The notes beneath the pieces were generated by a model, which saw only the letters and a list, made by a program, of their open reading frames with translations, was not told the DNA's origin and did no database searches. From Chloromonas sp. AAM2 (lineage: Eukaryota; Chlorophyta; Chlorophyceae; Chlamydomonadales; Chlamydomonadaceae): 30,067 nt of DNA. Positions 8,673 through 19,500 of this stretch are shown piece by piece; the first letter of the stretch is position 1; each line of letters opens with the position of its first letter. The position numbers and the translations under genes are program-made. The stretch is from positions 28,127 to 58,193 of the forward strand of contig QAXH01005151.1 of NCBI GenBank assembly GCA_004335635.1, written 5' to 3'.

Positions 8673-9512
8673 ATGGATGTTCGGGTTTTTAAACCAAACA
8701 AAAAGTTACAGAAATGGGTAGCATCATATTTATATGTAGATGCAAACCCAGATGAAGCAGCAAAAGTATTTGGCTTTGCACCTCCTACCAATACCGAGGG
8801 CATGCAATTTCATATGGGTGCCCCAACCTACTCTTCCATTACGGATTTTGAAGAACCAATGCCTAAGTATCTAATTACGGGGCGGTATACAAAACCGATA
8901 CAAATAAAATTTAAAGGGCCTTTTAGAGTAATTTTGGTTTTTTTTCATAAAGGCTATTCCGCAGATTTCCTACAATTCCCCATGAAGGAATTTGTCAATA
9001 AAGATATGGATCTGTCGGATATTTACCCTGTTTTAACCCGGCAATTTGATGAAAAGCTACAATCAGCCGAACCTATAAATTCTAAAATAAAGGTGATTGA
9101 TGACCTACTGCTGCAATTAAGGTCAAACCAAGAAATACAATCTTCCATAATACCGCAGGCAGTAAAAAAAATTTATCGTTCATCGGGGAATATAACCGTA
9201 AAAAGTATTGCCGGAGAATTCAATACCTCCCAAAAAACATTAGAAACCAAGTTTAAAAACAAGCTGGGTTTACCTCCCAAAAAGTATATCGATATTGTCC
9301 GAATTAACTATGTATTGGAAAAGTTAAAACAAATTCAGTCTTACAAACTGAATGGGTTAATTGGAAGGACGGGCTTTTATGATGAATCTCACCTTATCAA
9401 ACATTGCAAAAAACTTCTGAAATGTACCCCAAAAACATTTTTTGAAGAACATGACCAAGAAGAGTGGTTTCAGCTATCTCCCATCAAAAAAAATATCTTA
9501 AATGGTGAATGA
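8673..9512 (+). CDS. AraC-family transcriptional regulator (DUF6597-like N-terminal domain)
   Basis: 279 residues. The C-terminal part (~165-265) has the two-helix-turn-helix AraC DNA-binding domain: first HTH around VKSIAGEFNTSQKTLETKFK, second around TGFYDESHLIKHCKKLLKCT, followed by the usual P-K-x-F. The N-terminal ~150 residues resemble the DUF6597-type ligand/sensor domain often fused to this HTH in Bacteroidota and relatives (ITGRYTKPIQIKFKG, then a hydrophobic VILVFFH strand). No signal peptide, so it is cytoplasmic. It sits alone between two surface-protein units on the same strand, with 340 bp upstream and 238 bp downstream, and could regulate either. The effector is unknown. Confidence 0.9.
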   Translation: MDVRVFKPNKKLQKWVASYLYVDANPDEAAKVFGFAPPTNTEGMQFHMGAPTYSSITDFEEPMPKYLITGRYTKPIQIKFKGPFRVILVFFHKGYSADFLQFPMKEFVNKDMDLSDIYPVLTRQFDEKLQSAEPINSKIKVIDDLLLQLRSNQEIQSSIIPQAVKKIYRSSGNITVKSIAGEFNTSQKTLETKFKNKLGLPPKKYIDIVRINYVLEKLKQIQSYKLNGLIGRTGFYDESHLIKHCKKLLKCTPKTFFEEHDQEEWFQLSPIKKNILNGE

Positions 9513-9750
9513 GCCGTTAAGATAACGCTGCTTCGATTTTTTACAATACATATAGACTCATGTTTTACAGGTTCTGACTTTTAGTCTGTTATTAAGATGA
9601 TTCAAAGACCATTGAATCTGACTTTGTAAACCTGAGAGACATGAAAAATCTGTATGACTGTTTAAATAGAAAATGGTGCTCTGATTCTGAATAGTTTCTA
9701 AAGGGATAAGCATTTGAAATTTAACACGAAAATTTAAAACAAGAGATACT

Positions 9751-11217
9751 ATGAAAATTTTAAATCGACACGTCTTAGGATTTTTAAACCGGGTTTTTAG
9801 GGTGCCTCGCTTTCAAATTAAATCAGTTGAATCGCTTTTAACATTCTCAGCATTATTGATGCTGCCATTTTTGGCTTATGGGCAGGATTGGGAAGAAATT
9901 ATCATTTCAGAAGAGTTCCCTGAAGCAAGTTTAGCAGAAACAGCCGATCTTGATCGCGATGAAGATGACGATATTATTGCTGCATTCCGCGAAGGTCAGT
10001 TTAGCACTATAGTTTGGTGGATTAATGACGGCTCAGGCATGAACTGGGCCACAGATACCGTTCGAAAAGATTTACGTTCACTTGGAACAATACTTCCAGC
10101 TGATATTAACGGAGATTCAGAAATAGATGTAGTTGCGGAATCTTTCACAACAGGACTTGTCTGGTGGGAGCAAAACCAGCAAGCTGATAGTAACTGGACC
10201 TATCATAGTATCGACAGTTCGTTTAGCAGCAGCCCTATTATTGCCATAGACCTGGATGGAGATAACGACACAGACCTGATTGGTAGCACAGGGAGCGAAG
10301 TTTCGTGGTTTGAGAATGGAGGTAACTCCTGGACAGAACATCTAATAACAGATTCTTATGAAGAAGCCTATAATATGGTAGTAAATGATATTAATGGCGA
10401 TGATAATCCAGATGTACTTATTGCTGGAAGCGACAATGGAACTCTCTCGTGGTGGATAAATGACGGTTCTGCCCAAAATTGGACAGAAACTGTCGTCGGA
10501 GAAGAATTATACAGTGCATCTGGATTAGATGTTGGTGACATTGACGGCGACGGAAACATGGATGTAGTTGGAAGCCGGCAAGGATTTACGCATGCCATTT
10601 ATTGGTGGCAAAACCCGGGAAGCTCTGACGCTGGCTGGGCTCAAAACGTAATCGCAGAAGACCTTGATGACCCCGATAACATTCAAATCCTGGACATTGA
10701 CAATGACGGTGATGCAGATGTATTAAGTTCTATGGAGCTGGATCTGCCGTGGTGGGAAAATGTAGCTGGCGACGGTACGGAATGGACCGAAAATGAAATT
10801 GCTGATATATTCATTGCAAGTTCTTTAACCACCGGCCACATAAACGATGATGGAAAAATTGATATCGTGGGTACAAATGGCAACATCGATAAGTTGTCAT
10901 GGTTCAGCAATAATTTAGCCGTTAGCAATGAATCTGAATCAAGCTATATACCCGATCAAATTTCATTAAAAAACTATCCGAATCCCTTTAACCCCACAAC
11001 TACTTTCAGGTTCAGCTTACCCTCTACTCAAAATGTATCACTTGAAGTGTTTGACAATACTGGCAGAAAAGTGCGCACGGTACTCAGTAATAAAAAACTT
11101 TTAGAAGGAAGTCACTCCATTCCGTTTGATGCTTCCAACTTGAGTTCTGGCCTATATTTCTACCGAATTCAAACATCAGAATCCTCCCTGACCCGGAAAA
11201 TGACGCTGATTAAATAA
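9751..11217 (+). CDS. Secreted FG-GAP/VCBS repeat protein with T9SS type A sorting domain
   Basis: 488 residues. The N-terminus is a signal peptide with an unusually long basic n-region (~28 residues) before the hydrophobic core LLTFSALLMLPFLAYG; cleavage is likely before QDWEE. The body (~45-385) carries seven evenly spaced acidic loop motifs of the FG-GAP/VCBS beta-propeller type, for example GDIDGDGNMDVVGSR and LDIDNDGDADVLSS, each preceded by a WW/WF strand; these loops normally bind calcium. Residues ~400-488 form the sorting domain: NYPNPFNPTTTFRF, then VFDNTGRKVR, GLYFYRI and the ending MTLIK. It has neither LamG nor the 'EGWR' module of its neighbours. Expected location is the cell surface or medium after T9SS export. 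The target is unknown; an adhesion or scaffold role is the usual guess for such propellers. Confidence 0.9.
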   Translation: MKILNRHVLGFLNRVFRVPRFQIKSVESLLTFSALLMLPFLAYGQDWEEIIISEEFPEASLAETADLDRDEDDDIIAAFREGQFSTIVWWINDGSGMNWATDTVRKDLRSLGTILPADINGDSEIDVVAESFTTGLVWWEQNQQADSNWTYHSIDSSFSSSPIIAIDLDGDNDTDLIGSTGSEVSWFENGGNSWTEHLITDSYEEAYNMVVNDINGDDNPDVLIAGSDNGTLSWWINDGSAQNWTETVVGEELYSASGLDVGDIDGDGNMDVVGSRQGFTHAIYWWQNPGSSDAGWAQNVIAEDLDDPDNIQILDIDNDGDADVLSSMELDLPWWENVAGDGTEWTENEIADIFIASSLTTGHINDDGKIDIVGTNGNIDKLSWFSNNLAVSNESESSYIPDQISLKNYPNPFNPTTTFRFSLPSTQNVSLEVFDNTGRKVRTVLSNKKLLEGSHSIPFDASNLSSGLYFYRIQTSESSLTRKMTLIK

Positions 11218-11336
11218 GGAACTCATTTATTAAAACATCGCAAAACTTGTTTCAGCTATTTAATGACAACGTATTCATCCTAATTCACTGACTTCTGACT
11301 TACGGGAAGTGAATGCTTTAATCAACGAGGTACGTC

Positions 11337-14300
11337 ATGGCAACGATCAAACACGTACAAAAACTCATATTATTCCTTTTATTTACTTTACTTGGAATTT
11401 TCAATGGGCAGGCCCAATCGTTTGAAATAACCAATATCACTCCCACAAATGGAGCTGTAAATTCGGAGTTCACCATTTATGGAACCGGTTTTGATGCTAC
11501 ATCATCGGATAATACGGTTACCTTCACTCCAGGCGGCGGTGGAACCGGAACTACAGCAACTGTAACCGGTGGTTCATCCAAGCATCTGACCGTAACCGTT
11601 CCAAGTGGTTTAACGGGAGGGAACTACAATATCGGCGTAGAACGGGCAAGCGATGGAAGCACGGCCGGTTTCCCTTTATTATTTGATGTAGCCAGCGGTG
11701 GTGGAGATTTTGGTGATCCGGTTTCATCTGAAAATATCATATCTAATGCTATTGATGGAGTGAACAATATAGAAAGGGCCGATCTGGATGGCGACGGTGA
11801 CCAGGATCTGCTGTTTACAGCGTTCGATTTTAATCTCGGCTCTCCCAATATTGGAATTGTTGGATGGGTGGAAAACAACGGCAACGGTACTTTCGGTTCG
11901 CCCCAAACACTTATTACCGATGAACGGAATTTGAAATCGGTGCTTGCTGTGGATATGGACACTGACGGCGATCTTGATGTAGTTTCTTCAGGAGGTACGA
12001 TAAAGTGGGTGGAAAATACGGATGGTGACGCCTCATTCGGATCCGCCCAATCCCTTAGCCACAGCAATACTGCCATCAACGCAATGGATGTGGACCATGA
12101 CGGTGATATGGACCTCATTGGCGGCGGTGACAATATTGCCTGGTATGAAAATGACGGCAGTTCCCCCGTCTCATTTACTGAGCATGTATTGGGAACAAAT
12201 GTCACTGGAATTGAAGATATAGAACTGGGCGATATTGATGGTGATAACGACCCAGATATCATTACAGCCGATTATCGCGACAACCAGATCTCTTGGTTTA
12301 GCAATAATGGCAGCGGCAGTTTTTCTTCAGAGAATGTGATCTACTTTTTTGCTGATGGCGTGCGGGACGCTTTCCCCGTTGATCTGGACAACGACGGGGA
12401 TCTGGACATACTGGCCGCAGTAACTGACGATGGCATTATAGCTTGGTATGAAAACGATGGGAGCGGAAATTTTGGGAATAATCAATTTACAACTACTCAA
12501 AAGGAGGTCAGCAACAGTGCCACGGGGGTTTACAGCGTAACCGCTGCCGACATAAACGCGGATGGTATGCCCGATCCGGTAGCAGCACTCAATTCCGGTA
12601 ATAAGATAAGCTGGTATCAAAATAATGGGAACGGATCCTTTGCAGGTGAAACCGTTGTAAGTAACACAACCGATAATCCGCCGGGTGTAGCCGCAGCCGA
12701 TTTTAATGATGACGGATCTATAGACTTGGCCAGCGTTGCTTCTGGTGATGATGAGATATCATGGTTCGAAAACATCACCGCAGATCCCGTTCAAATCACA
12801 AAAATTCAGCCCATAAATGGTTCCCCGAATACCAACATTCGAATTTACGGATCTGAATTTACCGGCTCTCCCTCTGATTTTGAAGTTACGTTCAGTCCAG
12901 CAGGAGGCTCGGGCTCTATGGGAGCGGTTGAGGACAGTGTGGGCGATGGTGTTATCTATACCGAAGTGCCTTCCGGACTTTCAGGTGGAAACTTTGAAAT
13001 AAAAGCTGAACGACTTGATGATGGCAGCAATGATACTTTTGCCGATCTTTTTGGAGTTGCAACCTCTGGTGGAAGTAATTTCAGTGACCGAATGGAAATT
13101 GATGAATTTGATGTAGAAACGGGTATAATACATCTCGCCGACTTGGATGACGATGGAGATCTGGATCTGTCGGGAGAAGAGGGCTGGTATGCGAATGATG
13201 GAAATGGAAATTTTGGAGATGCTCTGTCTTCTACTATTGAATTTGATGAAGTCAGAGAAAACTACGCCGATTTCAATGGGGATGGGCTGCTCGATTATGC
13301 ATTTTATAATAATTCAGAAATTGCTTGGGAAGAAAATAATGGGGATGGAACTTATACGACCCATGTAATTGAAGAACTGGATAATAATTTTGCTCCCCCG
13401 GTAATAACTTCTGACATCAATGGAGATGGGTATATAGACATTATCACTTACATTCTAATTGAAAAACCATCACCACCTCATACGGTTGGTATTACCGTCT
13501 TTAAGAATAATGGATCAGGGGGGTTCAATCTGGACGGTGTGGAAGATACTTATATCATCGATGCAGATATTCCTGATGTCCGTGATCTTCATGCTGCTGA
13601 TATTGATGATGATGGAGACATGGATATTGCGGTTTCTTCTTCTGAGGAAGGCACAGAACCCGATCTTGCTTGGTTTGAAAATGGATTAACGAGGACAGCA
13701 AGTGGAGGAGTTGGCCCCATTGGTGGGACCACCTCAAAGCGAAGGTCAAAAATGCAGCAATCGAGTACCGATACTATCAGTTTTGGAGCTGCTAACCATG
13801 TGGGAGATTTTGATGATGAAGGCTCGTGGTCGGTCACCTCAGCGGATATAAATGGAGATGAGCGCCTGGACCTAATCGCTACAGGGCATAATGATGGGGA
13901 GGTCGCTTGGTTTGAAAATACCGGGGGAAGCGGGAGTGATAAATTCAGTGATAAAAAAATAATCACAAGAAAAGCCCTGGGTGGACTTTCTGTAGAAACA
14001 GCTGACATCGATGGAGATAGCGATATGGATATTGTAGCTGCATCAGATTACAGAATCGGTGAAAGTGACAGAACTGATATTTTGGGTTGGTATGAAAATA
14101 CACCTGACGGACCGGCAAGCCCGGTAGCCGACGGTGCCTCTCGAAGTATATCCGATGGAGCTATTAACATAAAACAGAATGATGCTTATGAAGGCCTCTC
14201 CTCTTTTACATTAGAACTTTGGTTTAAAACCACGTATTCAGGAAACAATCAACAAGGTATTATTGAGCATTATACGGAAAGCCTTCCATTAAGTAACAAC

Positions 14301-14693
14301 TCCAATGATTCCGGCTGGTACCTGCTTCAACCCTTTGGTTCAGATAATCTTTCTTTTAGAATTGAGCTTAGCCCTCAATTTTTAGAATTAACGACTGAAA
14401 CTTCTATTGAGGCCAACAAATGGTATCACGTAGCTATGGTGTATGAATATAATACTTCCAACCCATCCTCTCCTTATTCTTCTCTGAATTTATATATCAA
14501 TGGGAAAAAAGATAACGCAGAGGCCTCCGGTGGTGGCACAGGTACTGTAGATAATGGATTATATGGAATTGTAGTTGGTGAATTAAGAAGTGCTCTCAAT
14601 AGTCAATTTCATGGAAATATTGATGAACTCCGCATGTGGAGTACAGCCCGTACTAAGGAAGAAATACGCAATAATATGTTTGAGGAATTGAAT
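11337..14693 (+). CDS. Secreted IPT/VCBS/LamG protein, N-terminal part (runs into assembly gap)
   Basis: 1119 codons up to the Ns. Start at 11337 is supported by GAGG at 11327-11330 and a classical signal peptide (LILFLLFTLLGIFNGQAQ). Domains: IPT/TIG-like Ig fold ~29-117 (ITPTNGAVNSEFTIYGTGF); FG-GAP/VCBS repeats ~123-480 (e.g. ADLDGDGDQDLLFTA, GDIDGDNDPDIITAD); a second IPT/TIG ~483-575 (IQPINGSPNTNIRIYGSEF); more VCBS repeats ~582-921; and a LamG/concanavalin-like domain from ~932 that runs into the gap (ELWFKTTYSGNNQQGIIE ... IDELRMWSTARTKEEIRNN). The protein continues in the piece after the gap (14790-16444): the 59-bp flank is duplicated, and collapsing it keeps the frame, giving one protein of about 1650 residues. 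Role: probable surface-exposed, calcium-dependent binding protein exported by T9SS. Confidence 0.9.
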
Positions 14694-14848
14694 NNNNNNN
14701 NNNNNNNNNNNNNNNNNNNNNNNNNNNNNNNNNNNNNNNNNNNNNNNNNNNNNNNNNNNNNNNNNNNNNNNNNNNNNNNNNNNNNNNNNTGTGGAGTACA
14801 GCCCGTACTAAGGAAGAAATACGCAATAATATGTTTGAGGAATTGAAT
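14635..14848. repeat. 59-bp identical flanks on both sides of the N gap (assembly overlap)
   Basis: Bases 14635-14693 and 14790-14848 are the same 59 bp, beginning TGTGGAGTACAGCCC and ending GAGGAATTGAAT. One copy lies directly before the Ns and one directly after. This is the usual mark of two contig ends that overlap but were scaffolded with Ns instead of merged. The offset is 155 bp, which exactly reconciles the reading frames of the two half-genes. Confidence 0.93.
14694..14789. other. Assembly gap (96 Ns)
   Basis: A run of 96 undetermined bases. Because of the duplicated flanks it probably represents no real sequence at all. The homologous protein at 21099-23369 reads straight through the matching point (IRNNMYQKVG...SLIAYYQLNEGAG) with no extra residues. 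Confidence 0.95.
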
Positions 14849-16444
14849 GGAGACGAAGCTGGCCTTATCGGTTATTGGCCCATGAATGATGGCAGCGGTC
14901 GGCAGGTAGCTGATCAAACAAGCAATAATAATCACGGAACACAAAGTGGGGTCGTATCAAAGTCACAATCATTGAAACCTGAAGGAATGGTGATGATGGG
15001 AGCGGAAGGCTGGCGCACGATGTCTTCTCCAGCAAATAATGATTCTTATGAACAGATCTTACAAGGATTTTGGACACAAGGTTTTTCCGGGGCTTCCTCA
15101 GAAGAAGGTTCCGCGAACGTACTGACCTGGGACCCAGACACTCAAACCTGGAATCCTCCAAACGACATCAATGATAGTCCGGCAGCAGGACAGGGATTTA
15201 TCACCTACATTTATGACGATCAAGATTACAATAATGTAAATGATGATTTTCCCAAACCCATATGGACGAACGATCCGCGAGAAGATGGAGAAATCTCTGC
15301 ACCAATAACTCATTATGATGATGGCGATGCAGAAACCAACGATGACGGCTGGAACCTGGTAGGCAATCCTTACCAATCAACCATTGACTGGTCGGCTGGA
15401 ACGGGATGGACACGCACAAACCTGGATGGCTCCTTTTATGTCTGGAATAATGAGGTCGGTGATTATCAAAGTCATAATGGAGCGGCAGGAACATTACCTA
15501 ATGACCTTATCTCCCCGTGGCAAGGATTTTGGGTACAAAGTACCTCGAATTCGCCTGAGTTAACTTTTACATCTGACGTTCAAACAACCGGCGGGAGTTT
15601 TCTTAAACAAAACACTACTCCTTCCATCACTTTTAAAGTACGTAGTACATCAAAAGACAGTATTCCTGTCTTATCCTCCCAATCAGTGTTAATGCTTCAT
15701 GAGGATGCAAAAACTGGAAAAGATAAGATGGATGCCTGGAAAATAGAATCTCTAAACAAAGAATATTTATCACTTTTTTCGACTTCAAGAGAGGATTATG
15801 CATTAGATATTAATGCTTTACCTAAAAAATTAGAGAACACGATTGAGATTGATATAAGTTTGAAGGGAAGCCACCTTGCGGGGAATTATCAGCTCTCATG
15901 GAATCATAGTGCTTTACCTGCTGACTGGAAGTTTTTGTTAAAAGATAATGAACGGGGGAAAGTCACCAATATAGGAAATGCAGATTCTATTCGGTTTCAG
16001 GTTTCAAAAGAATCTGAGGATAAGAACACTAAAAATTTAAATGATAATTTACTGATACCCGCGAATGCCCCAACTCCAATAGGAATACATCGTAGCGCAA
16101 AAGAAAGCCATAAGGCTCCGTTCACGCTTCAAATAATTCCCGGGCAGCTCGTTTCTAATGATTTAGGCCAAGAATTACCAGATAAAATATCTCTGCAACA
16201 AAACTACCCCAATCCATTTAATCCATCTACAGTAATTAAATATCAATTACCCGTTAAATCTGAGGTTGAAATAGCGGTATTTGATCTGCTTGGGCGGAAA
16301 ATCACCCAACTTGTTCATGGTTCAAAAGAAGCTGGCCAGCATTCCGTAACATTTAACGCAGAAAACCAGTCGAGCGGTCTTTACCTGTATAGGTTGAAAA
16401 CTGAAAAAACGGTCCTCACTAAAAAGTTCATGCTAATTAAATAA
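14790..16444 (+). CDS. Secreted IPT/VCBS/LamG protein, C-terminal part with T9SS type A sorting domain
   Basis: Continuation of the gene starting at 11337; first full codon at 14792 (WSTARTKEE, duplicated from before the gap). The ATG at 14831 is internal to the LamG domain and not a true start. It contains the LamG end (AGLIGYWPMNDGSG), then the 'EGWR' module (GAEGWRTMSSPANN ... FWTQGFSGASSEEGSANV ... GWNLVGNPYQSTIDW ... ISPWQGFWVQSTS), a linker of ~200 residues with Ig-like strands, and the sorting domain (from ~16185) with NYPNPFNPSTVIKY, VFDLLGRKI, GLYLYRL and the ending FMLIK. The middle module is closely similar to those at 6667-7260 and 21916-22510. The gene ends 92 bp from the convergent hybrid sensor gene; only weak AT-rich inverted repeats lie between (arms 16513-16520 / 16536-16543). 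Confidence 0.92.
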
Positions 16445-16536
16445 AAGTTGAGCAGCTCTTTTGTTTTTAGTCAGCAGAGGTTCATTTAGTTTTATACCCG
16501 TACTCCGTGACTCTTATAAAACTACTTTTATTCACT

Positions 16537-19500
16537 TTATAAGTCATTCATCTCCAAAAATTGGGAAGGGTTCATTCCAAATTGCTCACGAAATTGACTT
16601 GAAAAGTAAGAGAGGCTATTAAAGCCAGAGGCATATGCTATCTCTGAAACACTTCCCCGATTATCTCGAAACAACTCCGCAGCTTTGTTTAACCTGAACG
16701 TCAAAATGTACTGTTGCGGACTTTTATCGGTTTTTGCTTTAACCTTCCTGTATAAATTTGTTCTGTCGATATGTAAATCTTGTGATATTCCAGCAACAGA
16801 TAATTCCGGATCACCAAACGACCGTTCAAGTATCTTGTTTAATTTTTCTAAAAAAGGATCACTTACATTCCTTTCTGATCTATTTACATGTGGTTGACCG
16901 GCCTCCTTAAGAATGGACTGCCGAAGTCTCATTCGTGAATTCAATAAGTTTTGAATTCGTGCCATCAATATATCGGCATCAAATGGTTTGGTAAGATAAT
17001 CATCTGCTCCTTCAACAAGACCCTGAATCTTATCTTCGTTTGAGGCTTTAGCTGTTAAAAAAATAAGGGGTATTGACGCCAATGAGGCATCATTTTTTAG
17101 GAGTTGATTTAGTTTTTTCCCATCCATGCCCGGCATCATAATATCACATAAAATCAAATCTGGTAATTTCTTATGTACTAAGTTCATGGCTTCAATTCCG
17201 TTATCTGCTTTTATGACCGAATAGGTTGTAGATAATATTTCAATCAAAAAGCTTTGGAGTTCTACATTATCCTCCACTACTAAAATAGTTGTTACATCCT
17301 TTTGCCTGCTCTCTTTATCCTCTTTTTCATCGGTTTCAGAGCTATAATTGTAATTTAAATTATGGTTACTATCGCCTTTAATTACCTTTCTTAGCTTGGA
17401 TTCTGTATTTAAGATTTGCTTCTCTTCTCTCTTTCGTACATCAATAATTTTTTCTTTAAATAGGACTTTGAACTGACTTCCTTCTCCCTTCTTTGATTTT
17501 ATAGAAATTTCACCTCCGTGGAGTTCTACAAATTCCTTTACTACAGCGAGACCAACGCCAGCACCCTCAATTCTGCGCGTATCTGAATTTTCTACTTGGT
17601 AAAAACGATCAAAAATATGTTTTTGCTCCTCATCACTGATACCGAATCCCGTATCATTTACTTCAATTATGCAGCATTTATCAGATTTATTTACACACAC
17701 TTGAACCGTCCCCCCTGGCTCTGTGTATTTAATTGCATTTGAAATTAGATTTGCGATAATTTTTTCCAATTTATCTTTATCTGCTTCAATGATGCATTTG
17801 GTGCAATCGTACCGTTGAGTGAGACGAATATTTTTTTCTTTTGCGGTAAGGTCAAATAGTTCACAAATTTTTCCTGTAAATGAACTAAGCTCAATTTCTT
17901 CAAGGTCTAATTTCATTTGTCCTTCCTGAAGCCGTGATAAATCCAGCAGTTGGTCAATCAACCTTAATAGTCGGTACCCATTTCTAAGCATAAGCTTATG
18001 TCGTTGGGTGATATCTTCCGGCAGCGCACCTAAAGAACCCGATATCATTTGCTTAAGCGGATTGATAATTAGGGTAAGTGGAGTTCTGAATTCATGAGAG
18101 ATATTAGAAAAAAACCGTGACCGTAACTTATCCAGCTCTCGTAATTTGTCTGCTTGTTTTTCCGTTTTTTGTTTTTCTCTACGGAGTTCCATTGTTCTTT
18201 CCTGTACAAGCTTAGTGAGTTCTTTTTCAGCATCCGCAAGTTGTTTTGTGCGCCATTTGATGCCTCCATAAATGAGTATCAGGATTCCAATACCAGACAC
18301 AAAATAAAACCAGGTGGTCTCAAAAAAATACGGTGGTATATTTATATACGCGATTGCACCATCCTCATTCCAAATACCATTATTATTTGAAGCCGTTACC
18401 TGAAACTTATACTCCCCGGGGGGTACGTTGGTATAAAAAGCATTCCGACGACTACCAGCAGTTTGCCATTCTTTATCAAATCCATGAAGCTTATACCGAA
18501 ATTGATTTTTTTCAGGAACAACCAAACTCAACGCTGTGTATTTTATCTCAAAATTTCTTTGTCCCGTTTTTAATGTGCAGGTGGAGTCAAATCGGTTCCA
18601 AATCGTTTTATTATTTACATTTATATGTTCAATAATAACTGGTGGGCGGCTTCTATTCATGGTAATATCCGGAGGGTCAATAAGAACGGCACCATCCTGT
18701 GTTGGAAACCAAATTTTTCCAGCTCTCGTTTTTATACCGGCAGGCTGAATACCCCCATTTGCTTCCCGACTTCGCAACCCATCTTTTTCAGTATATCCTG
18801 TGGTAGTAATCTCTGTGAGTTTTCCTTTATGATAAGCCTCTAATTCGGCTTTATGGACTCTGAATATTCCCCTGTTACTACTCATCCAAAAATAACCTTG
18901 ATCGTCTTTAATGATTCGATGGATATTATTATCGAACAGACCAGCCGATTTATCAAAGAGACCGATACTATCTCGAACCCAGTGCCGATCTTGAATTGAG
19001 ATTCGGTTTACCCCCCGGCCTTCGGTACCAACCCATAGTATATAATCATCTTTGTGGTCTTTATTTTCTATATAGATTTCACGGATAAGGTCAGTACTTA
19101 AGCCATCTTTTGTTCCATAAGTCAAAAACTCGTTGTCCATATATCTTACAATACCGCCTCCATTGGTTGCAAACCAAATACTGCCATCCGGAGCTTCCGT
19201 AGCGTATCGTACAAAATTATGAGGCAGTACATTATCTTCTGAATAATGAGACCAACGATCCTGTTCATACAGAAAAATTCCATTTCTCGATCCAATCCAC
19301 AATCTTTGCCTGGAATCCTCAAATGCTGAATAAACAGTCGTAGTCTGTAGTTCCCGGGGAGCCTGAAACGGGACTAACGAAACATCTCCGCCCGTAGTAA
19401 AATTAAGTTGATGAATACCTTTGTTATATATTCCTACTAAAATGCTTCCTTCCTGAAGCTGGACCAGTGTACGTACGGATAAATTTGAAAATTTTGAACT

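Noticed and set aside
9513..9560. Terminator after the AraC-family gene
   Set aside because: CGTTA-AGA-TAACG is only a 5-bp stem and the T-run comes about 8 nt later; not convincing.
11624..12262. 212-codon open frame on the minus strand
   Set aside because: It is antisense to the VCBS repeats of the 11337 gene; the repeated GAT/GAC-rich loops leave the opposite frame open. It has no domain, SD or signal peptide.
13589..14008. 139-codon open frame on the minus strand
   Set aside because: Also a shadow of the VCBS-coding region, with low-complexity Ser/Pro-rich translation.
14694..14789. True frameshift or gene fission in the LamG protein
   Set aside because: The duplicated 59-bp flanks explain the frame change as an assembly artefact.
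16513..16543. Terminator between the convergent LamG and hybrid regulator genes
   Set aside because: The CTTATAAA / TTTATAAG stem is all AT apart from one pair, has a 15-nt loop and no U-tract; too weak to call.
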